From assembly GCA_934524985.1 (NCBI GenBank), contig CAKSYT010000002.1, positions 248,001 to 312,000 of the forward strand: a stretch of 64,000 nucleotides of DNA. The letters run 5' to 3'. Origin of the DNA: an uncultured Faecalibacterium sp. (lineage in GTDB: Bacteria; Bacillota; Clostridia; Oscillospirales; Ruminococcaceae). Of the stretch, positions 16,639 to 26,323 are shown one piece after another; position 1 is the first letter of the stretch, and the number at the start of each line of letters is the position of its first letter. Under the pieces are notes generated by a model, which saw nothing but the letters and a program-made list of their open reading frames with translations, did no database searches and was not told the origin of the DNA. The position numbers and the translations under genes were made by a program.

Positions 16639-16714
16639 AGGAGTGCTCCTTTCCGTCTCTTACTTTTTATACTTTCCGATCCCGTCCATCCTACGCTCTG
16701 ATGGACATACTTTT

Positions 16715-16743
16715 ATAATATCGCTTTTGTGAAGTAAATTCAA
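16715..16743 (-). promoter_or_regulatory. gltA promoter
   Basis: Minus-strand TTGAAT (16743-16738) and TATTAT (16720-16715), spaced 17 bp, about 80 bp upstream of the gltA start. Confidence 0.55.
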
Positions 16744-16870
16744 GCGCTAAGTGTGCACTTCTCCCCGCAAAGCGCAAAAATGCCGTTTTTCCTCTGCGCA
16801 TTTCCCGCCGGTTTGCACGCCGCCGGGCGTATGATGTACCCAAAGCCTGCGTTCCGGGAGGAGGTCTAGT

Positions 16871-17887
16871 ATGAAACGTTCCTTTTTGCTGCTGTGCGCC
16901 GTTCTGCTGGTGCTGGGCTGTGCCCTGCCGTGTGCTGCCTACCGTCTTGCCCGCATGACCCTTGCGCAGGGTGCTGCTCCGTCCGCAGCAGAAGCCGCCT
17001 CTGCCGCTTCGGCAGAAAGCAGCGAACAGGAAGCCCCCTCCCCTGCTGACACGACCGCCATCGTTTGCTTTACGGACCAGAGCACCGGGCAGGCGGTGGA
17101 GCTGCCGCTGCGGGAATACCTCATCGGGGCTGTTGCCGCCGAGATGCCGGTCAGCTGGCCGGATGAAGCGCTGAAGGCGCAGGCGGTGGCGGCGCACAGT
17201 TACGCCCTCTACCGCCGGGACCACAGCACCGAGGAAAACGGCGCATGGTTCACCGCAGACCCCGCCCGGCGGCAGGGCTATCTGACCGATGCAGTGCTGC
17301 ACAGCTACTGGGGCACTGCCTATGCGGCCAACTATGCCCGGCTTTCCGCGCTGGTGGATGCGGTACAGACGCAGGTGCTGTATTACGGGGACGCCCCCGC
17401 CGGGACAAGCTACTTTGCCATGTCCAATGGCCGCACCGAAGCCAGCGAAAACGTCTGGGGCACTGCCCTGCCCTATCTTGTACCGGTAGACAGCAGCACC
17501 GACACCGCCGCCGACAACTACGAATATACCCTGAACCTTTCTGCTGCCCAATTACAACAGCTGCTGGCCGAGCGGCTGGGCATCGCCGCCGACCTTTCTC
17601 AGCAGGCGCAGTGGTTCGGTACGCCGGTGCTCACTCCCTCCGGCTATGTGGACAGCCTGCCGGTCTGCGGGCAGACGGTACAGGGCACTGCCCTGCGCAA
17701 GGCGCTGGGGCTGCGCAGCGCCTGCTTTACGGTGGTCTGGCAGAGCGGCACCTTCTCCTTTACCACAAAAGGTTACGGGCACGGCGTAGGCATGAGCCAG
17801 TGGGGCGCAAAGGCGCTGGCGGAGCAAGGCGCAGACTACCGCGCCATTCTGGCGCATTATTACCCCGGCACAGAGCTGCGGGGGTAA
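16871..17887 (+). CDS. secreted SpoIID/LytB-domain protein
   Basis: 338 residues. The N-terminus is a signal peptide (MKRSFLLLCAVLLVLGCALP) and an Ala/Ser/Glu-rich linker. The SpoIID domain begins at VELPLREYLIGAVAAEMPVS and includes ALKAQAVAAHSYALYRRD. It ends with the conserved GYGHGVGMSQWGAKALAEQG followed by HYYPGTEL. In sporulating bacteria SpoIID is a lytic transglycosylase that trims denuded glycan at engulfment. Here it is more likely a general cell-wall enzyme or an amidase enhancer. It has a clear GGAGGAGG RBS and stands alone. Confidence 0.88.
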   Translation: MKRSFLLLCAVLLVLGCALPCAAYRLARMTLAQGAAPSAAEAASAASAESSEQEAPSPADTTAIVCFTDQSTGQAVELPLREYLIGAVAAEMPVSWPDEALKAQAVAAHSYALYRRDHSTEENGAWFTADPARRQGYLTDAVLHSYWGTAYAANYARLSALVDAVQTQVLYYGDAPAGTSYFAMSNGRTEASENVWGTALPYLVPVDSSTDTAADNYEYTLNLSAAQLQQLLAERLGIAADLSQQAQWFGTPVLTPSGYVDSLPVCGQTVQGTALRKALGLRSACFTVVWQSGTFSFTTKGYGHGVGMSQWGAKALAEQGADYRAILAHYYPGTELRG

Positions 17888-17902
17888 TAGCCGCAGAACA
17901 AA

Positions 17903-17920
17903 GCGGAAAATTTATTTTAA
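17903..17920 (+). repeat. 18-bp repeat shared with 48571-48588
   Basis: GCGGAAAATTTATTTTAA occurs here, 15 bp after the SpoIID-like gene, and again 64 bp after the apbE gene. Both follow genes for exported proteins on the plus strand. Confidence 0.5.
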
Positions 17921-17973
17921 ATTTTGTAGTTCAGAACCACTTTTTTCACAGAAAAATCCTAAATTACGCAAAT

Positions 17974-18007
17974 GGAGCCGCTGCACATTGCCTTGTGCAG
18001 CGGCTCC
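17974..18007. terminator. bidirectional terminator-like hairpin
   Basis: A perfect 14-bp stem (17974-17987 with 17994-18007) between the convergent SpoIID-like and C39-like genes. T-runs are weak on both sides. Confidence 0.6.
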
Positions 18008-18023
18008 AAATTATATCTTTTTA

Positions 18024-19049
18024 TCAGCCGAACAGCTGTGCGAACCAGCTTACGGTGGTCTCGGCGGCGGTCTCTACCGTGGTTTCCATCTGCTTGACCG
18101 TCTGCTGCAGCTTAGAGCCTTCGGCATCCTTGAGCGACCAATAGGTCTGGGTGCTGCTTGCACTGCCGGACACCGTGAAGTCCGAGGCAAAGCACAGGCT
18201 CTCGCCCGCAGAGTCGGTCACCAGCACCATGTAGGTGTAGCTGCCCTCCGGCAGCTCCCCGAAGCGGATCTGGCTGTCCAGCGTGTTCAGCGAGAAGGCG
18301 GCGGCATTCACCTGCGCCTCAGCGCTCTGCACGGTCTGGTCGGCTGCATCCAGAACAGCCACCTGCACACTGGTCAAAGTGGTGCCGCTGGCACTGTTGG
18401 CCGCACCGGTCAGTGCCATGCCGCTGCCGGTGCGAAGATTCACAGGGTAGCGCACACCCTCCAACCGCAGGCCGTCGGCCTGAGCCGCCACGCTGTTGTG
18501 ATCTGCGGTGACATACCAGTAGCAGGAGGCTCTGGCAATGGACACGCTGGAGCTGGTAATGGGGATGCGGCCGTAGCCGATGTTCCCCGCCGGGTCGGAG
18601 CAATAGAAAATACCGTTGGTGTAGTCGGTCAGCAACACCGCATGGGGCTGGGTGCGGTCGTAGAGGACGATGCCCTCCGGGTGCTGCTCCAGCAGGGAGA
18701 TCAGCACCGCCGTTTTGCTTTGCAGGCTGGAGGGCAGGGTGGCGTAGCCCACCTGCATCTCCTTATATGTAAAGCTGTGTGCAAGGCCGTTGGCCCATGC
18801 TGTGGAGCGCACACTGTTCTCGGTCACGTTCGTCCAGTCGCTCAGCCCGTCAAAGTAGGCGCGGCGGCGCAGCATCATGGCTGCGGAAGCCAGCGTACAG
18901 GTGCCGCCCCGGCTCTGCTTGAAGTAGAAACCTGCGTCCACGTTCAGATCCACTGCCAGTGCAGCGGGCAGACAGGTAAGCAGAAAAGCAAGGCTCAATA
19001 TCAGGGTCAGCAATCGTTTTTTCAGGGCGTGCGGTGCGGTGGTATTCAC
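18024..19049 (-). CDS. secreted papain-like (C39-type) protein
   Basis: 341 residues with a signal peptide (KKRLLTLILSLAFLLTCLPA, cut near AVDLN). A cysteine-protease-like domain follows: the Cys is in RGGTCTLASAAMMLRR and a His is in TQPHAVLLTDYTNGIFYCSD, the C39/papain-like arrangement. The last ~130 residues are beta-rich and may be an Ig-like or adhesion domain. Activity is uncertain; such proteins act in peptide cleavage or cell-wall remodelling outside the cell. It converges on the SpoIID-like gene. Confidence 0.7.
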   Translation of the reverse strand: MNTTAPHALKKRLLTLILSLAFLLTCLPAALAVDLNVDAGFYFKQSRGGTCTLASAAMMLRRRAYFDGLSDWTNVTENSVRSTAWANGLAHSFTYKEMQVGYATLPSSLQSKTAVLISLLEQHPEGIVLYDRTQPHAVLLTDYTNGIFYCSDPAGNIGYGRIPITSSSVSIARASCYWYVTADHNSVAAQADGLRLEGVRYPVNLRTGSGMALTGAANSASGTTLTSVQVAVLDAADQTVQSAEAQVNAAAFSLNTLDSQIRFGELPEGSYTYMVLVTDSAGESLCFASDFTVSGSASSTQTYWSLKDAEGSKLQQTVKQMETTVETAAETTVSWFAQLFG

Positions 19050-19658
19050 GGTTCGGTATTTCCTTTCTTATTTCTTTGCGGATCTCATAGGGATCTACCG
19101 TTACAAAGTATACCAGCCTGTAATTCTTTTGTAAACAATCCTCCGTCTTTTTTCTCAATATCAACACGTTTAGGGGATATCCGTTGTTGCCTTTTCACAA
19201 ATTTTTCTGCAATATTCCACGCATTTGACAAAGTTTCGTCCTACCCACCGCACAACTGTGAAAATATATTTCTTTTTTCGCCCGGCGCACAGAGCACAAA
19301 AAGATCGGCAGCTCCGCGCATTCGTCCCGGCATTTCACAAAACAATTCCCGCTCTAAGCCATGCAGCAGTCAGCCTATCATTATCTGCCGCAGTTGGGGC
19401 AGCAAATGTCTCCAATTTTCCGAAATTCATATACTAGTATACAAGTTCAGTTGAGTAATTCATGTCTTTTCCCTTTCTTTTTTTCAGCATTCTATCCAAT
19501 ATATCACCAAAAAGTTTATATCAAACGCCAAAATTGTTTTGTTCTTCTAAATATTTCTTGTAAAAATGTGAAATCCATGTTAACTTGAATACAACATTGT
19601 GCGCGCTGGCACAGATAAGCTCGTGTCCTACGGCGCATAGGAAAAAAGGAGAATACTC
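19050..19658. other. 609-bp intergenic region upstream of the pectate lyase
   Basis: AT-rich, no supportable gene. A 12-bp perfect palindrome (TATACTAGTATA, 19430-19441) is the only clear dyad. A possible promoter TTGTAA-N17-TAACTT lies about 100 bp before the pectate lyase start. No obvious catabolite-repression (cre) match was seen. Confidence 0.35.
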
Positions 19659-22600
19659 ATGAGAAAAGCAAAGCAAAGCATCCGGCGCACTGTGGCCGGG
19701 CTGCTGGCAGGTGCGCTGCTGCTGGGCATGACACCGCTGGCTGCATTTGCAGAGGACAGCACTTCTGCAAACGGCTGGCAGTTCAAGGCCTTCGGCACCT
19801 CCTCCGCAGCAGAGGTCAACACCCTTGCAGAGGGTGCGGACATCCACAGCAAAGTCACCCTGAACGCCTGCACCGTCAAGGAGGACGGTACCATCAACAA
19901 AAAGGGCGGCAAGTTCGTTGCCGACTCCCCCGCTGACGGCCTTTCCTTCTACTACACCACCATCGACCCCACCAAGGAAAACTTCTATTTGCAAGCCGAT
20001 GTGACCATCGACTACATCAACCCCGCCCCGGACGGACAGGAGGGCTTTGCGCTGATGCTGCGCGACAGCCTGAGCGGCTCCGGCAGCTACTTCTCCAACC
20101 AGATCTCGGTCACCGGTACCAAGCTCCCGCTGGACGGCGTAGAGATCAAGGACGCCGTGGGCGTGCGCAGCTACACCGGCATCATCTCCAACGAGACCGC
20201 CGCCTCTAACGATGTCAAGGCCACCCGCGCCGCTTTCAGTAGCCAGACCATCAAGCAGGGCGATACCTACCGCGTCAGTCTGGCCAAGACCAGCAACAGC
20301 TATGTTGCCACCCAGTACGCCATCAACGCGGACGGCACCACCGGCGCGGTGATCGGCTCTTCTACCCTGTACATCCCGGCAAAAGACAGCATCGCCACCA
20401 GTGTTTCCAAGTACACTGAGCTGGACGACCCCATGACCGTGCAGGAGGCAAACAAGGCTTATCTGGGCTTTGCAGCTGCCCGCGGCATGAACGTGACCTT
20501 CTCCAACATTACCTACACCACCAGTGCATGGAACGCTTCGGAGTGGACCTTGCAGCCCACCAGCTACATCGACCCGGTGTACCAGATCACCAGCCCCTCC
20601 ACCTGCACCGGCAGCAGCTACGCACTGGCTTTCAAGGCCAATGCAGACGGCACCGCCAAGGTGTACGCCAACGGCAAGCTGGTGGACAAGAACCTTGCCG
20701 TCAAGGCCGGTGAGACCCTGACCCGGAGCTACACCGTGACCCGCGATACCACCTTTAAGGTGGTGTTCACCCCGGACAAGAACTACGTCATCAGCGCTTT
20801 TGAGAAGCTGAGCAGCTACAAGGCCGCCACCATTGAAAAGAAGGTCTCGCTGCGGGCACTGGGCGCAAACGGCGTCATTGTGGTCACCCCGGACGGCAGC
20901 GCTGTCCATAACGGCACCAGCGCTGCGGACGCCGTAGACCTGCAGACCGCGCTGAACTACGCCGCCGCAGGCCAGACCATCCAGCTGGCAGGCGGCACCT
21001 ATGCCCTGACCGGTGAGCTGAAGGTAGAGCGCGGCCGTGACGGCACCGCCGAGGCTCCCATCACCCTGACTACCGCAGACGGCAGCTACGCCACGCTGGA
21101 CTTTGGCGGCGTGGGCACCGGCTTCAGCGTCTGGGGCAACTACTGGAACATCAGCAAGCTGAACGTCACCAACACCAAGGACGGCGCCAAGGGCATGCAG
21201 CTGGCCGGCAGCCACTGCGTGCTGGAGCAGATGAACTTCTACAACAACGGCAACACCGGCCTGCAGGTCTCCGGCCTGTCTACCGACAGCAAGGCCCTGT
21301 GGCCCAGCTACAACACCATCAAGAACTGCACCGCCATGAACAACGCCGACCGTGCCATGGAGGATGCCGACGGTTTTGCCGCCAAGCTGACCACCGGCGA
21401 GGGCAACGTGTTTGACGGCTGCATCGCCGCCTACAACGCCGACGACGGCTGGGACCTGTTCGCCAAGGCTGCCACCGGCTCCATCGGCGCTGTCACCATC
21501 CAGAACTGCGTGGCCTACAAAAACGGCTACCTGATGCTGGCCGCAGAGCCGGTCAAGAAGCAGCCGCTGCAATTCCCCACCGTTACCTGTGACGCAAACG
21601 GCAACCTGAGCTTTGGCAATGTGGCTGCCACTGTCGAGGCAGGCAACGGCAACGGCTTCAAGATGGGCGGCACCAACCTGCCCGGCAACCACAAGCTGCT
21701 CAACTCCATCTCCTACGACAACGCCGCCAAGGGCATCGACTCCAACTCCTGCCCGGACGTGAAGGTGTACAACTCCACCTCCTACAACAACGAGGGCTAC
21801 AACGTTGCACTGTACACCGGCAACAAGTCTGCCGTGACCGACTACGCCGCTGACGGCATCATTTCCTTCCGCAAGGGCACGGACGGCAAGGAGCAGCTGG
21901 CACTCCAGAGCCAGAGCAGCACCGCTGTCTACGGCCCGGACAACTTCTACTGGGATGCCGAGACCCAGACCAGCCACAACAAGTCTACCAACACCGTCAC
22001 CGTGAAGGAGAGCTGGTTCCAGAGTCTGGATACCTCCGTTGCCCCCACCCGCAACGCAGACGGCAGCATTGATATGCACGGCCTGCTGCTGCTCACCGCC
22101 GAGGGTCTGGCTGCCACCGATGCCGGTGCGCGCGGCGCTGTCTGGGGTCAGGCAGAGGCTGCCAAGGCCACCTTCTGGGTGGTGGGCGACTCCACCGTCT
22201 CCCCCTTCAACGACAGCTACTACCTCCCCCGCGAGGGCTACGGCGAGGAGCTTGAGAACTACTTCAACGCCAATGTCTACAATCTGGCCGTTTCCGGCGC
22301 ATCCAGCAAGGACTTTACCGGCATGGCCAACTACACCACCCTGCTGAAGGGCTCCGACACGGTGCCCGCACTGGGCGATGCCGCCGGTGACAAGTTCCTG
22401 CTTATCGGCTTTGGCCACAACGATGAAAAGACCGAGCCCGCCCGCTACACCAACCCCAACGGCGACTACAAGACCGAGGGTTCCTTTGCCAACAGCCTTT
22501 ACGTCAACTACATCCAGCCCGCACTGGAGCGCGGTGTTATCCCCGTGGTGTGCACCCCCATTGCCCGCCTGACCGAGGCGAACAACAAGGCCAGCTATGA

Positions 22601-23711
22601 CGGTGCTTCCGGCCACAAGACCACCACCGTCACCATCGGCGATGCCGTCTATGAGGGCGGCGACTACGCACAGGCCATCCGCGATATGTGCAGCGAACTG
22701 CACCTCATCTGCGTGGATTTGACCAGTGCCACCATCAACGAAAACATTGCCATGGGCAAAAAGGCACAGTACACCCACAGCTTTACCGGTGCCAAGGCCG
22801 ACAAGCGCGGCAAGCTCTCCCCCACCGGTCTTGACCTGACCCACACCAACAGCTACGGCGCAAAGCTGAACGCATGGCTCATTGCCCAGCTTACCGCCGA
22901 TACCCCGCTGGGCGCTTACAACCGGAACAAGGCAAAGCCCACCTACAAGCAGTTCTACGGCGATGCCGCAAACCCGGACTATGTGCCCTCCAGCTATGCC
23001 GCACCCACCCAGACCAGCAAGCTGTGGCCTGCCTTTACCGATGCCAACGGCACGGTGTGGAACGGCTCTGTCTTCGGCAACGTGGGCGGTGACGACAAGA
23101 TCTCCGGCGGCGATTTCACCGCCGCTGTCGATGGCCAGAACATCACGCTGGGCGTCGCCAACAACCGCGGCAAGATCGCATCCACGGTGGACGGCCTGAT
23201 GATGTACTACGTCCAGCTGCCCGCCGGCACCAACTTCACCCTGACCGCCAAGGCCACCGTGAATAAGCTTGCCAAGAACAATCAGGTCTCCTTTGGCCTG
23301 ATGGCGCGCGACGAGATGTACGTTGATACCAGCATCTCCGACCCCATAGGCGATTATGTGGCCGTGGGCACCCGGAATCAGGGCGCAATCAACTGCTTCG
23401 GCCGTAAGAGCGGTGCGCTGTACGACGGCCCCGCCGCAACCGTGAAGTACGGCGCAGGCGATACCGTGGACCTGAAGCTTGTGGGTACTGCCGACGGCTT
23501 CACCCTGACCTACGGCGATAACGAGACCGCCTCTGCCGGTTTCGACTACGCCCTGACCGCTGTGGATTCTGATTACATCTATGTCGGCTTCTACGTTGCC
23601 CGCAACGCCGATGTCACCTTCAACGATGTACAGCTGACCACCAGCGGCGTCTCCTCCGGTTCCCCGCTCAAGGCCGCATGGAACCGCATCGTCAGCATCT
23701 TCCCCTTCTGA
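19659..23711 (+). CDS. secreted pectate lyase (PL9-like) fused to an SGNH rhamnogalacturonan acetylesterase-like domain
   Basis: 1350 residues with a signal peptide (cut after LAAFA). Residues about 40-290 form a beta-sandwich module. About 410-800 is a right-handed parallel beta-helix with PL9-type motifs (DADGFAAKLTTGEGNVFDG, NADDGWDLF). About 836-1080 is an SGNH hydrolase: GDST with the Ser nucleophile, GHND, and DLTHTNSYG with the Asp/His pair, as in rhamnogalacturonan acetylesterases. About 1120-1335 repeats the first module (GLMARD and YVGFYVARNADVTF against LMLRD and YLGFAAARGMNVTF). It should cleave and deacetylate pectin outside the cell. No LPXTG anchor is visible. AAGGAG precedes the ATG. 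Confidence 0.9.
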   Translation: MRKAKQSIRRTVAGLLAGALLLGMTPLAAFAEDSTSANGWQFKAFGTSSAAEVNTLAEGADIHSKVTLNACTVKEDGTINKKGGKFVADSPADGLSFYYTTIDPTKENFYLQADVTIDYINPAPDGQEGFALMLRDSLSGSGSYFSNQISVTGTKLPLDGVEIKDAVGVRSYTGIISNETAASNDVKATRAAFSSQTIKQGDTYRVSLAKTSNSYVATQYAINADGTTGAVIGSSTLYIPAKDSIATSVSKYTELDDPMTVQEANKAYLGFAAARGMNVTFSNITYTTSAWNASEWTLQPTSYIDPVYQITSPSTCTGSSYALAFKANADGTAKVYANGKLVDKNLAVKAGETLTRSYTVTRDTTFKVVFTPDKNYVISAFEKLSSYKAATIEKKVSLRALGANGVIVVTPDGSAVHNGTSAADAVDLQTALNYAAAGQTIQLAGGTYALTGELKVERGRDGTAEAPITLTTADGSYATLDFGGVGTGFSVWGNYWNISKLNVTNTKDGAKGMQLAGSHCVLEQMNFYNNGNTGLQVSGLSTDSKALWPSYNTIKNCTAMNNADRAMEDADGFAAKLTTGEGNVFDGCIAAYNADDGWDLFAKAATGSIGAVTIQNCVAYKNGYLMLAAEPVKKQPLQFPTVTCDANGNLSFGNVAATVEAGNGNGFKMGGTNLPGNHKLLNSISYDNAAKGIDSNSCPDVKVYNSTSYNNEGYNVALYTGNKSAVTDYAADGIISFRKGTDGKEQLALQSQSSTAVYGPDNFYWDAETQTSHNKSTNTVTVKESWFQSLDTSVAPTRNADGSIDMHGLLLLTAEGLAATDAGARGAVWGQAEAAKATFWVVGDSTVSPFNDSYYLPREGYGEELENYFNANVYNLAVSGASSKDFTGMANYTTLLKGSDTVPALGDAAGDKFLLIGFGHNDEKTEPARYTNPNGDYKTEGSFANSLYVNYIQPALERGVIPVVCTPIARLTEANNKASYDGASGHKTTTVTIGDAVYEGGDYAQAIRDMCSELHLICVDLTSATINENIAMGKKAQYTHSFTGAKADKRGKLSPTGLDLTHTNSYGAKLNAWLIAQLTADTPLGAYNRNKAKPTYKQFYGDAANPDYVPSSYAAPTQTSKLWPAFTDANGTVWNGSVFGNVGGDDKISGGDFTAAVDGQNITLGVANNRGKIASTVDGLMMYYVQLPAGTNFTLTAKATVNKLAKNNQVSFGLMARDEMYVDTSISDPIGDYVAVGTRNQGAINCFGRKSGALYDGPAATVKYGAGDTVDLKLVGTADGFTLTYGDNETASAGFDYALTAVDSDYIYVGFYVARNADVTFNDVQLTTSGVSSGSPLKAAWNRIVSIFPF

Positions 23712-23746
23712 GTAAGGCGAAAGCTGCCGCATAACCGCTGAAAACC

Positions 23747-23799
23747 AAAACCCGGAACCTTTTGAGCCCTTGCGGCTCCGAAAAGGTTCCGGGTTTTTT
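23747..23799 (+). terminator. strong terminator of the pectate lyase gene
   Basis: A 17-bp stem beginning AAAACCCGGAACCTTTT, extended by an AGCC/GGCT inner stem, ends in GGGTTTTTT, 36 bp after the stop codon. Confidence 0.85.
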
Positions 23800-23850
23800 G
23801 CGATCTTTTTTTGTGAGCTATTGCCCGCCGACTATACTGCTTTTTGCTTA

Positions 23851-24013
23851 AGGGGTATCTGAAAACAAAGAAAATGACGGATATTTCGCAAACACAAGCG
23901 GGATTTTAGGCAAATAGCCGCAGGAATCCTTTGTGGATTTCAAGGCTGTTTAACGCAAAATCCAGCTGTGTTTGTAGAAATAGACTAAATTTTCGACTTT
24001 TCAGATACACCCT
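23851..24013. mobile_element. MITE-like inverted-repeat element, copy 1
   Basis: 163 bp with terminal inverted repeats: AGGGGTATCTGAAAA at the left and the complement of AGGGTGTATCTGAAAA at the right. It shares both ends, ATGACGRATATTTCG and an internal AGAAATAGACTAAATTTTCG segment with the 119-bp copy at 26462-26580, but has ~45 bp extra in the middle. It codes for nothing. Its right end overlaps the ksgA stop codon (TAG). Confidence 0.75.
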
Positions 24014-24863
24014 AGCCCAGTGCCTGCTGGATCTTTGCAAAGTCCTCCAGCGTCAGTGCCTCCGGGCGGATGCGGGCATCGAAGCCTGCAGCCTCGATGG
24101 CGGCAATGACCTTTTCCTTGGGCAGATTCAGCCCGCCTGCAATGGCATTGGCAGCGGTCTTGCGGCGCTGTCCAAAGGCGGCACGCACCAGCGCAAAGTA
24201 GCCCGCCTCGTCCTCCACCTGTACGGCGGGGGTGGGACGGATATCCATGCGCACCACAGCGCTGGTCACCTTGGGGGCGGGATAAAAGCTGCCCGGTGCG
24301 GCGGTGAACATCAGCTTGGAGGTGGCGTAGTAGTTCACCGCGCAGCTGATGGCGCTGGAAGCGCGGGTACCGGGCACGGCGGCCAGACGGTCGGCGGCTT
24401 CCTTCTGCACCATAACAGTCAGGCTTTCAATGGGCAGACGGTCGCCCAGCAGCTTCATCACGATGGGGCTGGTGATATAGTAGGGCAGGTTTGCGCACAC
24501 CGCCACCGGCATGCCGGGGAATTCCTCGGCAATGAGGGCTTTCAGGTCTACCTTCAGCACATCCTGCAGCACCAACTTGAAGTTATCCACACCGGCCATG
24601 GTCTCGGCCAGCAGGGGCGGCAGACGCTCGTCCACCTCGATGGACACCACCTTGGCGGCGCGCTTAGCCAGCTCCTTGGTCAGCACACCGATGCCGGGGC
24701 CGATCTCGATGACACCGTAGCGCTTGTCTACCCCGCTGGCATCCACGATCTTGGTGGGGATGCCCGGGTTGATGATAAAGTTCTGCCCAAAGCCCTTGGA
24801 AAGCGCAAAATCGTATTTTTCACACAGGGCACGGATCACAGAAAGGTCGGTCAGTTCCGGCAT
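24012..24863 (-). CDS. ksgA: 16S rRNA (adenine(1518)-N(6)/adenine(1519)-N(6))-dimethyltransferase
   Basis: 283 residues from the ATG at 24863 (MPELTDLSVI), chosen because GAAAGGAA precedes it and because the longer start at 24899 lies inside a terminator stem. Motifs: KGFGQNFIIN, the SAM-binding VIEIGPGIGVLTKEL, the acidic VSIEVDE, and the catalytic NLPYYITSPIV. It dimethylates two adenines in the 3' hairpin of 16S rRNA late in 30S assembly. Its stop codon coincides with the end of an inverted-repeat element. It follows the S41 peptidase gene after a terminator. Confidence 0.95.
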   Translation of the reverse strand: MPELTDLSVIRALCEKYDFALSKGFGQNFIINPGIPTKIVDASGVDKRYGVIEIGPGIGVLTKELAKRAAKVVSIEVDERLPPLLAETMAGVDNFKLVLQDVLKVDLKALIAEEFPGMPVAVCANLPYYITSPIVMKLLGDRLPIESLTVMVQKEAADRLAAVPGTRASSAISCAVNYYATSKLMFTAAPGSFYPAPKVTSAVVRMDIRPTPAVQVEDEAGYFALVRAAFGQRRKTAANAIAGGLNLPKEKVIAAIEAAGFDARIRPEALTLEDFAKIQQALG

Positions 24864-24883
24864 AGGGTCAATTCCTTTCTCAG

Positions 24884-24916
24884 AAAAAGGCTGTTGCAAA
24901 ACGCAGCAGCCTTTTT
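24884..24916 (-). terminator. terminator of the S41 peptidase gene
   Basis: AAAAAGGCTGTTGC (24884-24897) pairs with GCAGCAGCCTTTTT (24903-24916). It lies between the S41 stop and the ksgA start. Confidence 0.75.
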
Positions 24917-24942
24917 GGTGTTTATGGTTCAGTTCTGCGGGC

Positions 24943-26307
24943 TCACTCCGCTGCGCTTGCAGCCGTTTCCGGCTCAGACGCGGCAGTCTCGCCTTCGGCG
25001 TTTTCCCCTTCCGCAGTCTCTGCGGGGGCGGTATCCTCTGCTGCCGCAGAGGCGGCGGTACTGTCCGCTGCGGCGGCAGAGCTTGCGCCCGCCAGCGTGG
25101 TGGTGCCGCTCAGCTGCTGGGCAGCGCTGACAGCGCGCTGCACCTGCGGGTCGGTCTGGGGGGTGTAATCGTAGAAGTTCGTCGCTTCCTCTGCGCTCAG
25201 GGCGCGCTCCACATCCACGGTCAGGCCGGTGCCGTCAAAGCAGCTGCCGTCGCCGCAGACCAGCTTTGCCACCGTGATGACCACGGCGCTGCCGTCCGAC
25301 AGGCGCTGCGGGCTGCTCTGGATAGTGCCCTTGCCCATGGTGGTAGTACCCACCAGACGGGCACCGTTCATGGTGCGCAGGGTGGCTGCGAACAGCTCAG
25401 CTGCGCTGGCGGTGTTGCCGTTGACCAGACAGACCATTGGCAGGCTGATGGAGCTTTCAGCATCGCTGCTGCCGATGACGGTGCGGTTGCCGTTTTTGTC
25501 CTCGGCGTAGGCCACCGTGCCCTCCGGGGCGATCAGGTCGATGCAGCTGACGGCATCCTCCAGAATGCCGCCGCCGTTGTCCCGCAGGTCAAACACCAGA
25601 CTGGCTGCGCCGCTGGCGGTCAGGGTGCGCAGAGCGTAGTCCAGCTCGCTGGGGGTGGTGCCGTCGAATTGACGGATGCGGATGTAGCCCACATTGTCCA
25701 GCAGCTGGTAGTCCACGGTAGTGCTGGTGTAGCCGGAATGGGTCAGCTCAGCCGTTTTGCTGGCGGCAGCGCTGTTCAGCCATGTCACGGTAACGGTGGT
25801 GCCGGCCTCGCCCTGCAAGGCTTTGTATACGGCATCTGCGCTGGACAGGCTCTTGACGTCAGTGTCGCCCACGGTGGTGATATAGTCACCCACGGCGATG
25901 CCTGCCTCCTGCGCGGGAGAGCCGTCGTAGACACGGGTCACCTTGGCGTATCCGGTCTGGTCGATGCCAAGCTCCACGCCGATGCCCAAAATTTTGCCGC
26001 TCTGGATGTTCATCAGCTCGGTGTAGGCGTTGGCGGTGTAGTAGCGGGCGTACTTGTCGCCCGTGCCCAGCAGATAACCGGCGGTCAGGCGGTCGTACAG
26101 CATCGTCTCGTCGATGGTGTAGTAATCGTTGCTGCGGACGTAGCGGTCCACCTCAGCGATCTTGTTGTACATACTTTCCTTTTCTTTTACGCTGTTGACC
26201 GTGCTATCGAACAGACGCATGGCAATGAGCATCGTGATGGAAAAGGTCACGGTCATGGCAAGGATCACGATAGTGACCGCCATACCCAAAGAAATTTTAC
26301 GGTTCAT
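24943..26307 (-). CDS. S41-family C-terminal processing peptidase with PDZ domain
   Basis: 454 residues. One N-terminal membrane anchor (GMAVTIVILAMTVTFSITML) is followed by a PDZ domain (about residues 100-180, GSPAQEAGIAVGDYITTVGD). The S41 catalytic region has Ser in VNGNTASAAELF and Lys in MGKGTIQSSP. The last ~55 residues are a low-complexity Ala/Glu/Ser tail. CtpA/CtpB-type proteases trim exported proteins at the cell surface. It sits downstream of ftsE-ftsX and the M23 hydrolase, so a role in controlling that hydrolase is plausible but unproven. Confidence 0.93.
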   Translation of the reverse strand: MNRKISLGMAVTIVILAMTVTFSITMLIAMRLFDSTVNSVKEKESMYNKIAEVDRYVRSNDYYTIDETMLYDRLTAGYLLGTGDKYARYYTANAYTELMNIQSGKILGIGVELGIDQTGYAKVTRVYDGSPAQEAGIAVGDYITTVGDTDVKSLSSADAVYKALQGEAGTTVTVTWLNSAAASKTAELTHSGYTSTTVDYQLLDNVGYIRIRQFDGTTPSELDYALRTLTASGAASLVFDLRDNGGGILEDAVSCIDLIAPEGTVAYAEDKNGNRTVIGSSDAESSISLPMVCLVNGNTASAAELFAATLRTMNGARLVGTTTMGKGTIQSSPQRLSDGSAVVITVAKLVCGDGSCFDGTGLTVDVERALSAEEATNFYDYTPQTDPQVQRAVSAAQQLSGTTTLAGASSAAAADSTAASAAAEDTAPAETAEGENAEGETAASEPETAASAAE

Positions 26308-26323
26308 GGTTCTTTCCTCCCGG

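Noticed and set aside
19521..23732. A 1403-codon open frame on the minus strand
   Set aside because: It lies wholly antisense to the pectate lyase gene, is rich in Gly/Val/Ala/His without any domain, and has no RBS. It is a by-product of GC-rich third positions.
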